Assembly: GCA_003221035.1 (NCBI GenBank)
Contig: QHUB01000011.1
Span: 36,376-100,375 of the forward strand
DNA: 64,000 nt
DNA from: Gemmatimonadota bacterium
GTDB taxonomy: Bacteria; Gemmatimonadota; Gemmatimonadetes; Gemmatimonadales; GWC2-71-9
Direction of reading: 5' to 3'
Within the stretch, counting starts at the first letter, position 1; every line of letters starts with the position of its first letter. Positions 34,686 through 44,493 of the stretch are shown piece by piece. A model generated the notes under the pieces. The model was not told the origin of the DNA and did not search any database. It saw only the letters and a program-made list of their open reading frames with translations. Both the position numbers and the translations under genes were made by a program.

Positions 34686-35110
34686 TGGACGACATCTTCG
34701 AGCTCGCGCGCGCCGGCGATGCCGGCCGGTTGCAGGCGTTGCTCAGGGCGCAGCCGGGGCTCGTGAACACCCGGGATGCGCGCGGCAATTCACCGGTGCT
34801 GATCGCGCAGTACCGCGAGAAACGCCAGGCAGTCGACGTTCTGCTCGCCGCCGATCCCGACCTCGACATCTTCGACTCGGCCGCGGTCGGCCGGAGCGGG
34901 CGCGTGGCGGAATGGCTGGACCGCGATCCCGCGCTCCTCGAGGCGAAATCGAGCATGGGGTTTTCGCCGCTCGCGCTGGCGGCTTTCTTTGGTCACGCCG
35001 ATACGGTGAAGCTGTTGCTCGCGCGCGGCGGTGATCCAACGGAGGCGATTGGTCTGGCTGCCATGAAAGGACGGATCGAGATACTCAAGCTCCTCGGGGG
35101 ACAACCATGA
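34685..35110 (+). CDS. Ankyrin-repeat protein
   Basis: About 141 residues with three to four ankyrin repeats (DIFELARAGDAGRLQALLRAQPGLVNTRDARGNSPVLIAQ..., GFSPLALAAFFGHADTVKLLLARGGDP, GLAAMKGRIEILKLL). No signal peptide. GTG 34685 overlaps the stop of the Omp85-like gene (TAGTG). A longer in-frame start at 34649 lies inside that gene. Probably a protein-binding adaptor. Confidence 0.8.
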   Translation: MDDIFELARAGDAGRLQALLRAQPGLVNTRDARGNSPVLIAQYREKRQAVDVLLAADPDLDIFDSAAVGRSGRVAEWLDRDPALLEAKSSMGFSPLALAAFFGHADTVKLLLARGGDPTEAIGLAAMKGRIEILKLLGGQP

Positions 35111-35328
35111 CGGCCGACTGGATCGGCTGGCTCGCGACCGCCGTCTTTCTCGTGTCGTACTTCACCAGGGGGCCCAGAGGGCTACGCCGCGTGCAGGGGG
35201 TTGCGGCGTGTCTGTGGGCGCTCTATGGAGTGCTGATTCACTCACTTCCGGTGATCGTCGCGAATATTCTGGTCGCGAGCGTCGCCGTGATCTCCTCGTT
35301 CAGGAAGCCTTTGGCTTCTCCTCCATGA
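35107..35328 (+). CDS. Small integral membrane protein (YgjV/SemiSWEET-like)
   Basis: 73 residues with three hydrophobic helices (WIGWLATAVFLVSYFTRG, GVAACLWALYGVLIHSLPVIV, ANILVASVAVISSF). The layout resembles half of a YgjV-type inner-membrane protein or a SemiSWEET unit, but the sequence does not settle which. It overlaps the ankyrin gene by 4 bp and the convergent VOC gene by 29 bp. Confidence 0.65.
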   Translation: MTADWIGWLATAVFLVSYFTRGPRGLRRVQGVAACLWALYGVLIHSLPVIVANILVASVAVISSFRKPLASPP

Positions 35329-35668
35329 GCGCCATCGGATTGTCGTCGGGATCGTGGAAGAAGGTCATCCAGAGATCGTAATTCGCCGCCGCATGTACGC
35401 GGTGCGGTTTATCCACAAACTTCACGCCCCTCGCCGTCAGCGTGCGATGCACGTTCTCGATGTCCTTCACTTTCAAGTACAGCACGGATCCGGGATGATC
35501 CTGTGACGGATTCTCGGGCGGCGACAGCATCAGGCGCACGGAGCCGACCTGGAAGAATGCGAGCGACGGCGGTGCCTGGAACAGCAGCGGCAGGCCGAGC
35601 GTGTCGCGGTGGAATTTCACCGCGCGCTCGATGTCGTGGACGACGTTGGTGATCTGGGCGAGCTCCAT
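35300..35668 (-). CDS. VOC (glyoxalase/bleomycin resistance/dioxygenase) family protein
   Basis: The 122-residue protein has two beta-alpha-beta-beta-beta modules: ITNVVHDIERAVKFHRDTLGLPLLF, VGSVRLMLSPPE, and LYLKVKDIENVHRTLTARGVKFVDKPHRV with FHDPDDNPMALMEE. The FHDPDDNPMALME end is typical of metal-binding VOC enzymes (Glu ligand). The reaction is not identifiable. Start MELAQITNVVHDI at 35668. Confidence 0.88.
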   Translation of the reverse strand: MELAQITNVVHDIERAVKFHRDTLGLPLLFQAPPSLAFFQVGSVRLMLSPPENPSQDHPGSVLYLKVKDIENVHRTLTARGVKFVDKPHRVHAAANYDLWMTFFHDPDDNPMALMEEKPKAS

Positions 35669-35688
35669 TGCTCCTCCACGGAAAGTAG

Positions 35689-37020
35689 TTAGCAACCTAC
35701 TGGCAACGTTAAACGAGCTTCGCAGCCGCGATTTCCGGAGGCTCGGTTGGAAAGCGTCAACGTCCCGCCGTGCGCCTCGGCGATTTGCCGCGAGAGAGCG
35801 AGGCCGATTCCCGAACCGTCAGGCTTCGTCGTATAGAATGGCACGAACAGATTCGCCGTGTCGGCAAGACCGGCGCCCTCGTCGCGGACCCAGATATCGA
35901 GCTGGCCATTCCGCGTTTCCCAGCCGACCTCAACGGCTCCATTCGCTTCGAGCGTCGCATCCACCGCGTTGCGCACGAGGTTGATCAGCAACTGATCTAG
36001 CTGTCCGCCGTCGGCCTGGATCATCACGTTGGGTCCCGGGCTTATCGCCACCGGCCGACGTGTCTCCAGCGCGACCACGCGGCGTACCCAGTCCTGGATC
36101 ATGACATTCTCGAGCCGGGGCGGGGGCAGGCGTGCTAACCGCGCGTACGCGGCCATCAGCCGGCTGAGCGACTCCGAACGGCTGGCGATCACGCCGAGTC
36201 CTTTGCGGAGGTCCTCGCGCTGGTCCGGGGGCGGCGGCTCGCGCGCGATGAGGTCGAGGAGACTGTCGGCAATCGACTTGATGGGCGCCAGCGAATTGTT
36301 GAGCTCGTGGCTGAGTACGCGAATGAGCCGTTTCCACGCTTGGCGCTCTTCGTCGCTCAGCGCACGGCTCACGTCGGTCAGCACCAACAGCTGGTGTGGG
36401 AGGCCGCCCTGCCGGAACGTGCCGCGCCGCACTTCCCAGCGACCAGCTCGGCCGGGAAACGTGAGCGTATCGACGCGCGGCGTCTCGCCCGCGAGAGAGC
36501 TGGCGAGACCGAGACTCGTCGCGTCCCGGCCGAGCAGCTGCTCCGGCGGGCGGCCGAGCAAAGCCGCGCCGCTGCGGTTTACGAGCCGGAGCGCGTGCGC
36601 GGCGTCAAACGCGAAGATGGCGACGTCGATCTCGTCCATCACACGGCGGAGCAGCGCGGTCGCTTCGAGGGCGCCCAGCCGCTGGGCGCGGAGATCGTCG
36701 CCCAGACTATTCAGCTCGAGGAGCAGCAAGCCGAGCGCGTCCTCGGGATTCGAGCCGCGGGCGCGAAGCGTGTAGTCGCGCTCGCGCAGCGCGGCGAGCA
36801 CGTTCGATACGGTCTGGAGTGGCCGTACGACGTGCTCCTTTACGATGGCGGCGCACGCCAGCCAGACGCCGGCGACCAGTATTGTGAGCGTCCATTGTGT
36901 GCGGGCCGTGAAGTCGCCGAACCAGAGGAGGCCCAGCGCGAGCGCGACCGCCGGGAAGCCGCCGACCAGCGCGAGCCAAAAGACGCGCCGCTCGTGACGT
37001 GGAGTGGCCTTAGAGGCCAT
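35689..37020 (-). CDS. Membrane sensor histidine kinase (NtrY/NtrB-like)
   Basis: The 443-residue protein has two N-terminal transmembrane helices (about 12-60), a HAMP-like linker (VSNVLAALRERDYTLRARG), a PAS domain (VDVAIFAFDAAHALRLVNRSGAALLG) and a DHp/CA kinase core. The phospho-acceptor is in VLSHELNNSLAPI, the N box is NLVRNAVDATLE, and the G boxes are DEGAGL and GSGIGLALSR. HELNNSLAPI is typical of NtrY-type kinases. It overlaps the regulator gene by 11 bp. It follows the ABC export operon on the same strand. Confidence 0.94.
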   Translation of the reverse strand: MASKATPRHERRVFWLALVGGFPAVALALGLLWFGDFTARTQWTLTILVAGVWLACAAIVKEHVVRPLQTVSNVLAALRERDYTLRARGSNPEDALGLLLLELNSLGDDLRAQRLGALEATALLRRVMDEIDVAIFAFDAAHALRLVNRSGAALLGRPPEQLLGRDATSLGLASSLAGETPRVDTLTFPGRAGRWEVRRGTFRQGGLPHQLLVLTDVSRALSDEERQAWKRLIRVLSHELNNSLAPIKSIADSLLDLIAREPPPPDQREDLRKGLGVIASRSESLSRLMAAYARLARLPPPRLENVMIQDWVRRVVALETRRPVAISPGPNVMIQADGGQLDQLLINLVRNAVDATLEANGAVEVGWETRNGQLDIWVRDEGAGLADTANLFVPFYTTKPDGSGIGLALSRQIAEAHGGTLTLSNRASGNRGCEARLTLPVGC

Positions 37021-38395
37021 GCCGTTTGAGCCGGCGATACAACGCGCTGCGCGAGAGCCCGAGGGCCTTCGCCGCATCGCTGACGTTGCCCGCGGCGCGT
37101 GTGAGCGCCTTCTGAATCAGTACGCGCTCGACCTCCTCCAGACTCATCTGATCGAGCGCCGCTGCGGCGCCCCCTCCACCGTCCAGCCCAAAGTCACGCG
37201 CGCGAACCATCCCGCCTTCCGCCATCAGGACGCCGCGTTCGACCGCATGGTCCAACTCCCGGACGTTTCCCGGCCACGCGTGGCGCAACAACAGCTCCAT
37301 CGCGTCTGATGCGAATGGTAGGGGCGCAGCATGCTGCGCCCCTACACCACCGACGGGCTTATGGTACCGGGCGCCGTAGCGGTGCAGGAAGTGCGCGGCG
37401 AGCAGCGGGATATCGGCGCGTCGCTCGCGCAATGGGGGGAGCCGGATCTCGACCGTGTTGAGACGAAACAGCAGATCTTCACGGAAGCGACCGGCCTTCA
37501 CCTCCGCCTGGATGTCGGCGTTGGTGGCCGCGACGACGCGCACGTCGGCACGGCGCGCGCGCGACGCGCCCACGCGCTCGTATTCGCCTGTCTCGAGCAC
37601 ACGCAGCAGCTTCGCCTGCTGCGGGAGCGGCAGATTCGCGATCTCGTCGAGGAACAAGGTGCCGCCCTCGGCCAGCTCGAAGCGCCCGATGCGGTCGGTT
37701 TTCGCGTCGGTGAACGCGCCACGCACGTGCCCAAACAGCTCGCTCTCGAACAAGCCGTCGGGGATGCCGCCCAGATTCACGGCGATCATCGGCCGCTCGC
37801 TGCGTGGCGACGACGCGTGCAGCCAGCGCGCGACGACCTCTTTGCCCGTACCGTGCTCACCGAGGACGAGCACGTTCGCGTCCGATGGGCCCACGCGCTC
37901 CATCAGCCGCAACACGGGCTGCATCGCGGGCGATTCGGCGATGAGCTCGGGAAGCCCTTCTCTGCGGATCGTGCGGTTCTCGATCTCGAGACGCTGGCTC
38001 TTGCGCAACGCGCGTCCCAGCTCGACCTGCGTGCGCAGGGTGGCGAGGAGACGCCGGTTGTCCCAGGGCTTCTCGATGAAGTCCCGCGCCCCGCGGCGCA
38101 TTGCTTCGACGGCGCCGTCGATGCTGGCCCAGGCCGTCATCACCACGACGGGGGGCGCGCTCTCCAGCCCCTGGATGCGCGACAGCAGATCCAGCCCTTC
38201 GGCGCCGGAGGTGGTGTCGCGGGCGTAGTTCATGTCGACGAGCAACGCGTCGAAGTCGCGCGCTTCCACGGCGGTCAGGACGCTGCGCGGAGATGTCGCG
38301 GTCTCCACTACGAAACCTTCACCCTTGAGCAGGAGCTTGAGTGCTTCGAGGACGTCAGGCTGATCGTCCGCAATCAGAAGGCGGGGTGCAGACAT
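37010..38395 (-). CDS. NtrC-family response regulator with GAFTDA loop
   Basis: 461 residues: receiver (phospho-Asp54 in [10 protein letters not shown]), AAA+ domain (Walker A GEHGTGKE 179-186, Walker [10 protein letters not shown] 244-252) and Fis-type HTH ([25 protein letters not shown]). The sigma-54 contact loop reads GAFTDA (226-231) instead of GAFTGA, so coupling to sigma-54 may differ. Residues about 351-360 ([10 protein letters not shown]) are encoded by an inserted palindromic repeat, in frame. It pairs with the kinase and probably controls the adjacent ABC locus. A four-helix cassette lies just upstream. Confidence 0.93.
   Translation of the reverse strand: MSAPRLLIADDQPDVLEALKLLLKGEGFVVETATSPRSVLTAVEARDFDALLVDMNYARDTTSGAEGLDLLSRIQGLESAPPVVVMTAWASIDGAVEAMRRGARDFIEKPWDNRRLLATLRTQVELGRALRKSQRLEIENRTIRREGLPELIAESPAMQPVLRLMERVGPSDANVLVLGEHGTGKEVVARWLHASSPRSERPMIAVNLGGIPDGLFESELFGHVRGAFTDAKTDRIGRFELAEGGTLFLDEIANLPLPQQAKLLRVLETGEYERVGASRARRADVRVVAATNADIQAEVKAGRFREDLLFRLNTVEIRLPPLRERRADIPLLAAHFLHRYGARYHKPVGGVGAQHAAPLPFASDAMELLLRHAWPGNVRELDHAVERGVLMAEGGMVRARDFGLDGGGGAAAALDQMSLEEVERVLIQKALTRAAGNVSDAAKALGLSRSALYRRLKRHGL
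37318..37345. repeat. Perfect 28-bp palindromic repeat inside a coding sequence
   Basis: The half-site GTAGGGGCGCAGCA is followed directly by its exact complement. It is inserted in frame in the NtrC-like regulator, between the AAA+ core ([12 protein letters not shown]) and [12 protein letters not shown]. Related copies are at 19280-19303 and 12981-13000. Confidence 0.85.
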
Positions 38396-38428
38396 GTGCT
38401 AAAGGTGACCGGGGTCAGGGGTCCGGGG

Positions 38429-38956
38429 CCAGGGCTTGGGGCCTGGGGCCTAGGGACCGGGGCAGCGACGCGCGAAACCGGTCCGCTCGGCGACTGAATG
38501 ATGATGGGTCGAGATCACGACACATGAATCATTGAAGCATGCCGGATTTGGCACCTATCAGTCCCTCCATAAAGAGCTACCGTGACCTTCGTGTGTGGCA
38601 GCGTGCTACCGACCTCATCGAGAACCTCTACCGAGCAACGGCTGTGTTTCCGGTAACCGAGCGTTACGGACTTGTTGCACAGCTCCGCCGAGCGGGAGTC
38701 TCTGTCGCATCAAACATCGCCGAGGGCCATACACGATCTCGAGCCGATTATCGGCGGTTTCTTGTAATTGCGGCAGGATCTTTGACCGAGATCGAATGCC
38801 AGTTGCTGATAAGTGTGCGCCTCAGGTTCCTTGAGGGTTCTTCGGCCGAAGTGCTCCTCGAACGCTGTCGAGAGCTGGGCCGCATGCTCTCGGCCCTCCG
38901 AAATAGTCTTTCGGGCCGCCACCCTAGGCCCCAGTCCCTAGGCCCCAAGCCCTAGG
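38429..38956. mobile_element. Cassette: four-helix-bundle gene between GC-rich inverted repeats
   Basis: The left repeat (38429-38455) reads AGGGCTTGGGGCCT then GGGGCCTAGGG. The right repeat (38922-38956), inverted, carries the same two blocks with 7 extra bases between them. The single gene inside ends within the right repeat. The cassette is opposite in direction to the ABC export operon and the two-component genes that it separates. A related solo hairpin is at 49352. No target-site duplication is evident. Confidence 0.6.
38539..38955 (+). CDS. Four-helix-bundle protein (S23/IVS-encoded protein family)
   Basis: Protein of 138 residues. The core SYRDLRVWQRATDLIENLYRAT, YGLVAQLRRAGVSVASNIAEG and SLTEIECQLLISVRLRFL are hallmarks of the family found in 23S rRNA intervening sequences and related to the diversity-generating accessory protein Avd. 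No reverse transcriptase or template repeat is present here. The molecular role of free-standing members is unknown. The last 15 residues (GRHPRPQSLGPKP) are translated from the flanking repeat. There is no clear Shine-Dalgarno; AATGAT...ATCATT lies just upstream. Confidence 0.9.
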   Translation: MPDLAPISPSIKSYRDLRVWQRATDLIENLYRATAVFPVTERYGLVAQLRRAGVSVASNIAEGHTRSRADYRRFLVIAAGSLTEIECQLLISVRLRFLEGSSAEVLLERCRELGRMLSALRNSLSGRHPRPQSLGPKP

Positions 38957-38958
38957 AC

Positions 38959-41376
38959 TTATTCCGCTCGCAACGCCACGACCGGATCGATCCGCGTGGT
39001 TGCCTGGGCCGGGATGAGGCTCGCCAACGCTGAAACGCCGATCAGAACCACCGTGACCGCCCCAAGCGTCGCCACATCCGTCGGCGTCACCTCGTAGAGC
39101 AATCCTTGCAACAGGCGGTTCGCGAGAAGCGCCGCGATTAGTCCCAATCCCGAGCCAATCGCTGCGATCGCGAGACCGCGGCCCATCACCATCCGTCGCA
39201 GATCTCCGGCGTTGGCCCCGAGTGCCATCCGAACTCCGAGCTCTCGGGTCCGCTGGCGCACCATCGTGGCCATTGCGCCGAACAACCCGACTGCTGCAAG
39301 GACGACAGCGGCACCCGCGAAGACAGCCAGGAGCAGCGCGTTCAAACGGGGCTGCGCCAGCGGTCCGTCGAGGTACGTCTCGAATGATGCCGCGCTCGTC
39401 AGCGCGACACCGGGCTCGGTCTCGCTGATCACGCGGCGGATAACCGGTACCTGCGCGTCCGGAGCGGCGCTGGTACGAATGGCGAGCGCCAGCGGTGCGA
39501 AGGGGAAGAACGATTGCCGCAGCGGGAAGTACACGCTGGGCCGCGCGTCGCGCAGGTCGCGGTATCGCGTATCGGGGACCACGCCGATGACCGTGACGGT
39601 CCGCTCCAGATCGGCTCCCATCCGCAGGCGCTTGCCAATGGGATCCTGACCCGGCCAATAGTGACGCGCAGCGGATTGACTGATCACGACGACACTCGGC
39701 GCGTCCGCACGATCCGCTTCCGTGAAGCCCCGGCCCCGGAGGACCTGAATGCCGAGCGTCTCGAAGTAGTCCGGAGTCACGACATCCATGTTGAGCATCG
39801 GGTTGGCGGCGGCCTCCTCCTGCGATTGCCCTTCAGCTGCCGGCCGGCCGTCCCACGCAGCGGATCCTGCGAACGGGACTGCCACAACCGGCGACACGCC
39901 GCGGACACCTGGAATCGCGCGCAACCGCGGCAGTAGCCGCTCCAGCAACGCGCGTTGTTTGGCGGCGTCGTCGTGCTGATCGGACCGCACCGCCAGCTCG
40001 CCGATCAGAAGACCAGAGGGCTCGAGCGAGAGCTCCGCACGCTCGAGCTTGAGGAGGCTTTTGGCGATCAGCCCCGCTGCTGAAAGGACGACCAGTGCGA
40101 GCGCGACCTGCCCAGCCACCAACGCTTCGGTCGCCAGCCGCGAGCGCCGGCTTCCACTTTGCCGAGTGTCGGACCGCAGCGCTCGCTGCAGCTCGACGCG
40201 GGACGTCATGACCGCCGGCGCCAGGCCGAACAGGAGCATCGCGACTCCCGCGATCCCGATGGCCCCGGCCAGCGCCGTCGCATTCAGGTGAATCTCGTCG
40301 AGGCGGGGCACTCCAGCCGGCGCGAACGCGATGAAGCTCTGGAGTGCAGCGGCGGCCACGACGACCCCGAGCGCGCCGCCGGCGACGGCGAGGATCCCGT
40401 TCTCGATCAGCAATTGGACAATGAGCCGCCCGCGCCCGGCGCCCAGCGCGGAGCGCACGGCGATCTCCCGGAAGCGCCCCACGCCGCGGACAAGCAGCAG
40501 ACTGGCGACGTTGATGCACGTGATCAGCAGGAGCAGTCCAGAGGCGGCGGCAAACACGAACAATGCCGGCCGAACGTCTCCGAGGACGAGCCGCGGCAGC
40601 GTCTGCACGACACCGCGCAGGTCGCGCTCCCACGTGGACGCGTCGGCGCGGCCGAAGAAGGCGGTCAGCTCGGCTCGGGCTTCGGTGACCGTTGCTCGCG
40701 GTGCGAGCCGCCCGATCACGTGGAGCGAGACAAACTGCAGGCCGTGCGGCGGAATCGCCGCCGCGACAGGCGCCCAGAAGTCGGAGCCTCGCGGATAATC
40801 GAGTCCTTGCGGCATCACGCCGACAATGGTGTACGGCACACCATCCTCGTACATCATGATCTGCCGTCCCAACACATGGGTATCGCCGCCGAACCTCCGC
40901 TGCCAGGCGCCATAGCTCAACACCATCACCGGCGCCGCGCCGTACACATCATCAGACGCCTGCAAGGCTCGGCCGAGCACGGGTCGCGCGCCGAGCACGT
41001 CGAAGAACTCACCCGAAACGAGCGCGCGGCGCAGGCGCGAGATCTGATCGGCGTCGCGAATCGGTAGCGGTGCGGCGCCCCAGGAAGCGAAGGTCGCCAC
41101 GCGCTCGAGCACCCGGATGCGCTGTGCGAACTCGCGGGCATCTTCGAATCCCAACGGATAGGCGAAATCTTGATCGGACTTCTGTCCCCAGAGCACGACC
41201 ACGCGATCCTGATCTCGGACGGGGAGCCGGCGTAGCAGCAATGCGTCGGCCACGGTGAACACGGCGGTCGCGAGACCGATACCCAGGCCGAGCGTGAGGA
41301 TGGCCGTCAGCGCGAAGCCCGGAGTGCGGCGGAGGCTCCGGATACCCACGCGGATGTCAGTCAACAATCCACCCAT
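38959..41376 (-). CDS. ADOP/MacB-type ABC transporter permease 1
   Basis: 805 residues: two tandem MacB-periplasmic-core plus FtsX units, giving about eight transmembrane helices. The N-terminal motif VGIRSLRRTPGFALTAILTLGLGIGLATAVF, the middle LLITCINVASLLLVRGVGRFREIAVRSALGAGRGRL and the end LGVRMALGANAGDL...PAQATTRIDPVVALRAE are diagnostic. ADOP permeases act with a separate ATPase to move lipids, peptides or drugs between membrane and periplasm. The 5' end overlaps the ATPase gene by 20 bp. Confidence 0.95.
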   Translation of the reverse strand: MGGLLTDIRVGIRSLRRTPGFALTAILTLGLGIGLATAVFTVADALLLRRLPVRDQDRVVVLWGQKSDQDFAYPLGFEDAREFAQRIRVLERVATFASWGAAPLPIRDADQISRLRRALVSGEFFDVLGARPVLGRALQASDDVYGAAPVMVLSYGAWQRRFGGDTHVLGRQIMMYEDGVPYTIVGVMPQGLDYPRGSDFWAPVAAAIPPHGLQFVSLHVIGRLAPRATVTEARAELTAFFGRADASTWERDLRGVVQTLPRLVLGDVRPALFVFAAASGLLLLITCINVASLLLVRGVGRFREIAVRSALGAGRGRLIVQLLIENGILAVAGGALGVVVAAAALQSFIAFAPAGVPRLDEIHLNATALAGAIGIAGVAMLLFGLAPAVMTSRVELQRALRSDTRQSGSRRSRLATEALVAGQVALALVVLSAAGLIAKSLLKLERAELSLEPSGLLIGELAVRSDQHDDAAKQRALLERLLPRLRAIPGVRGVSPVVAVPFAGSAAWDGRPAAEGQSQEEAAANPMLNMDVVTPDYFETLGIQVLRGRGFTEADRADAPSVVVISQSAARHYWPGQDPIGKRLRMGADLERTVTVIGVVPDTRYRDLRDARPSVYFPLRQSFFPFAPLALAIRTSAAPDAQVPVIRRVISETEPGVALTSAASFETYLDGPLAQPRLNALLLAVFAGAAVVLAAVGLFGAMATMVRQRTRELGVRMALGANAGDLRRMVMGRGLAIAAIGSGLGLIAALLANRLLQGLLYEVTPTDVATLGAVTVVLIGVSALASLIPAQATTRIDPVVALRAE

Positions 41377-42019
41377 CCCTCAGCTGTATCACGCGCTTCC
41401 CGTATTTCGCGTTGTCCTCCGAGTGCGTGACTTGCACGATCGTCGTACCGGCGGCGTTGAGCTCGCGGAACAGGGTCATGATGTCTTTCCCCTGACTCGA
41501 GTGGAGATTCCCGGTGGGCTCGTCGGCGAGCAGCAGCGCGGGCCGGTGAATCACGGCGCGCGCGACCGCCACGAGCTGTTGCTGGCCCCCGGAGAGCTGG
41601 CGGGGATAGAGGTTCTTCTTGGCGACCATGCCGAAACGATCGAGCGTATCCGCCACCGCGGCCTCGCGAGCGTCGGGCTTCACGTCGCGGTACGACAGCG
41701 GCATCACGAGGTTCTCGGCGACGGTGAGGTCTTCGATCAGGTGATACTGCTGGAAGACGAACCCGACGTACTGCTTGCCCAGCGCGATGCGGTCCTTGTG
41801 CTTCAGCGTGTGCACGGCGTGGTCGAGCAGGCGATACTCTCCCGTCCACTCGCCATCAAGCATTCCCAGCACCGCGAGCAGCGTGGATTTTCCGGCGCCC
41901 GACGGTCCCATGATCGTCAGGAAATCCCCCGCTGCGATGTCGAGGGAGATCTGCCGCAGGATGAAAAGGCGGCCGTTGCCCTGAGAGACGGACTTGTCGA
42001 GCTGGCGGAGCGAGATCAT
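41357..42019 (-). CDS. ABC transporter ATPase 1 (LolD/MacB type)
   Basis: 220 residues: Walker [11 protein letters not shown]-loop [14 protein letters not shown], signature [15 protein letters not shown], Walker [14 protein letters not shown] and the switch His in [15 protein letters not shown] with HS after GNL departs slightly from the usual LSGGQQQR and GNLDS. Start [11 protein letters not shown] at 42019, overlapping the upstream permease by 4 bp. It should energise the permeases on either side. Confidence 0.96.
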   Translation of the reverse strand: MISLRQLDKSVSQGNGRLFILRQISLDIAAGDFLTIMGPSGAGKSTLLAVLGMLDGEWTGEYRLLDHAVHTLKHKDRIALGKQYVGFVFQQYHLIEDLTVAENLVMPLSYRDVKPDAREAAVADTLDRFGMVAKKNLYPRQLSGGQQQLVAVARAVIHRPALLLADEPTGNLHSSQGKDIMTLFRELNAAGTTIVQVTHSEDNAKYGKRVIQLRDGWIVD

Positions 42020-44493
42020 TCGGACCGCAGCGCCACCATCGGGTCTACCCGCGCCGCCCTGCGCGACGGAACGACACTTGCCGCTACAGTCACGCCGAGC
42101 AACACCACTGTAACGAACCCGAAGACGAGCGGATCGTGCGGAGATTCCTGAAACAGGAGGGGGCCCAGCCATTGGCCTCCGGCGAGGGCGATCACGACGC
42201 CGATCACGATTCCCGCCCCGCCGAGCGTCAAGCCCTCGTTGACGACCAGCCTGATCAGGTCGCGCTGCTGTGCTCCCAAGGCGGCGCGGACGCCCAGCTC
42301 CTGCGTGCGCTGCGAGACGGTGTACGCCATGACGCTGTAGAGACCGATCGCCGCAAGCGCGAGCGCCAGGCCACCAAAGGCGACGAACATCGTCGCGCCT
42401 AATTGCCAGGACCGAGTCTGCTCGCCGAGGATCTCACGCAGCGGTGTGATGGTGACGTACGCCGCGCCGGGCATGACCTGCTGCAGGCGACGACGGATCG
42501 TCTCGGTGTAGCGCGCGGCTTCCCCACGCGTCCGGATGAAAAGGCCGCCCTGCTCGGGATGCCATTGCGGCTCGGAGAGGTAGTAGAACAGGCCCGGGTC
42601 ATCGCCCAGGTCTTGCGACTTGATGTTCTCGGCGACGCCGACGACGTAGGTGCACGGCACCGTGTCAGCGTTCACCCTGACGCACTGGCCGATCGGATCT
42701 CGGCCGGGCCAGAGCGCCTTCGCCATCGCGTCGCTCACCACCATGACCCGCGGTGCGTGTTGTGTATCCTGGGGATCGATGCCGCGTCCACGCAGGATGT
42801 GGGTCCCGAGCGTGGGGAAATGCTCTGGGGTCACCGCGTTCAGCTGGAACTCACCCAGCCGGTCCACCGAATCGATACCCGCGACGTAGAGCCCCACGTC
42901 CCAGGAAATCCAGAACGGTACCGTGAGCTGGCGGGAAGCATTCTCCACATCCGGCATCGCCTGCGCCGTCTCGAGCAGCGCGCGACGCAGCGCGACCTGG
43001 CGGGCGCTGTCGAGCTGGACGCCGCGCATGTTCAGGTCCACCAACAGCACCGGATCGACGTCGTAGCCCAGGGGGATCACCCGAACGTGACCCAGGCTCC
43101 GCACGAACAGTCCCGCGCCGATGAGCAGGACCACCGAGAGTGCCGCCTGCAGCACGAGCAGCGCGACCCGCATGCGGGACCGCTGGAACGAGCCTTCTCG
43201 CGCACCGGCCTTGAGATCGCCGGCGACATCGACGCGCCGCGTCTGCACTACGGGCGCGAGCCCGGTGAGGAGGCCGGCGAGGAGCGCCACTGCGCCGGCG
43301 AAGAACAGCGTGCGCGCGTCGCCCGTCACGCTCACTTGCGCCGACCGCGCGAGGAACTGCGCGCGCAACACGGCGCCGCCCCATTCGGCGACAAGCAGGC
43401 CGGCCAAGCCGCCGAGCACCGCGAGGACCACGCTCTCCGTAAGCAGCTGCGAGAGCAGTCTCACCCGGCTCACACCGAGCGCCAGGCGCACCGCGATTTC
43501 GCGCCGGCGTCGCAGCGCTCGCGCGAGCAGCAGATTTGCGACGTTCGCGCAGGCAATGAGCAGCACGATCACGGCGACTCCGCTGATCCACGTGGCGACC
43601 TTCGCGAAGCTCGACTCGTTGGGCCCCCGCTCGCTCAGGACCGACGCGACGAGCGCGTGAGGCCGGGCGATCTCCGCCGGAGTGAGCGCTGGGCTTCCCG
43701 CTCGCTGGGCCGCGTAACTGCGGAGGAATGCGTTGGTGAGGTCGGCATTCGCTGCTGCGACGCTCACTCCTGGCTGCCGCTGCGCCAGCATCGACAGCCA
43801 CTGCCAGGCGTAGGTGGTCCACCAGCTCTCGCCCCGCCGGCCTACGGCCATCGCGCTCGCATAGCTCGTGATGGGGACGAACGCCACCGGTCGCTGCACG
43901 GGCCACAGCCCGACGAATCCCTCGGGTGCGATGCCGATGATCGTATAGACCGTCGGGCCGATCTGGAGCGTGGATCCGAGCGCGTCCCGGCGGCCGCCAT
44001 AGTGCGTTAGCCAGAATGCGTGTGTCAGCACGGCCACCGGCGTCCCGTTGGGAGGAGTGTCCTCGGCCGCGGTGAAATAGCGACCCAAGGCCGGTGGCGC
44101 GTCGAAGAACCCGAAGAAGCTCGCGCTCACGATGCCGACGCGCATTTCCCTCGCGTCCGCGCCGACCCCGATCGCCAGGTCCTGCTCGGTGAACGCGGCG
44201 GTGCGGGCGAAGCTGGTCGTCCAACTCGTCAGATCGACGTAGCGTGCGTACTGCAGGTAGCCGCCGGCCTGCTCCTTGCCACTGAAGGTCCTTGCGAGAT
44301 AGATGCGATGTGTGGCGCCGGGCTCGCGCAACATGGGTGGCGGGCGAAACAACATCCGGTCCACGATCGAGAACATCGCGATGTTGGCCCCGATGCCGAG
44401 CGCCAGCGTGAGGACGACGCCAGCGGTGAAGCCCGGTGTTCTCGTGAGGGTGCGCAGCGCGTAGCGGAGGTCTTGCACGAGCGCGTCGATCAT
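42016..44493 (-). CDS. ADOP/MacB-type ABC transporter permease 2
   Basis: 825 residues with the N-terminal [38 protein letters not shown], the central [30 protein letters not shown] and the C-terminal [19 protein letters not shown]...[16 protein letters not shown]. These mark a duplicated MacB-like permease. It overlaps both the ATPase downstream and the permease upstream by 4 bp, so the run is one translational unit. Confidence 0.95.
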   Translation of the reverse strand: MIDALVQDLRYALRTLTRTPGFTAGVVLTLALGIGANIAMFSIVDRMLFRPPPMLREPGATHRIYLARTFSGKEQAGGYLQYARYVDLTSWTTSFARTAAFTEQDLAIGVGADAREMRVGIVSASFFGFFDAPPALGRYFTAAEDTPPNGTPVAVLTHAFWLTHYGGRRDALGSTLQIGPTVYTIIGIAPEGFVGLWPVQRPVAFVPITSYASAMAVGRRGESWWTTYAWQWLSMLAQRQPGVSVAAANADLTNAFLRSYAAQRAGSPALTPAEIARPHALVASVLSERGPNESSFAKVATWISGVAVIVLLIACANVANLLLARALRRRREIAVRLALGVSRVRLLSQLLTESVVLAVLGGLAGLLVAEWGGAVLRAQFLARSAQVSVTGDARTLFFAGAVALLAGLLTGLAPVVQTRRVDVAGDLKAGAREGSFQRSRMRVALLVLQAALSVVLLIGAGLFVRSLGHVRVIPLGYDVDPVLLVDLNMRGVQLDSARQVALRRALLETAQAMPDVENASRQLTVPFWISWDVGLYVAGIDSVDRLGEFQLNAVTPEHFPTLGTHILRGRGIDPQDTQHAPRVMVVSDAMAKALWPGRDPIGQCVRVNADTVPCTYVVGVAENIKSQDLGDDPGLFYYLSEPQWHPEQGGLFIRTRGEAARYTETIRRRLQQVMPGAAYVTITPLREILGEQTRSWQLGATMFVAFGGLALALAAIGLYSVMAYTVSQRTQELGVRAALGAQQRDLIRLVVNEGLTLGGAGIVIGVVIALAGGQWLGPLLFQESPHDPLVFGFVTVVLLGVTVAASVVPSRRAARVDPMVALRSE

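Noticed and set aside
38539..38955. Diversity-generating retroelement (Avd-like protein)
   Set aside because: The four-helix protein resembles Avd, but no reverse transcriptase, template/variable repeat pair or C-type-lectin target is present nearby.
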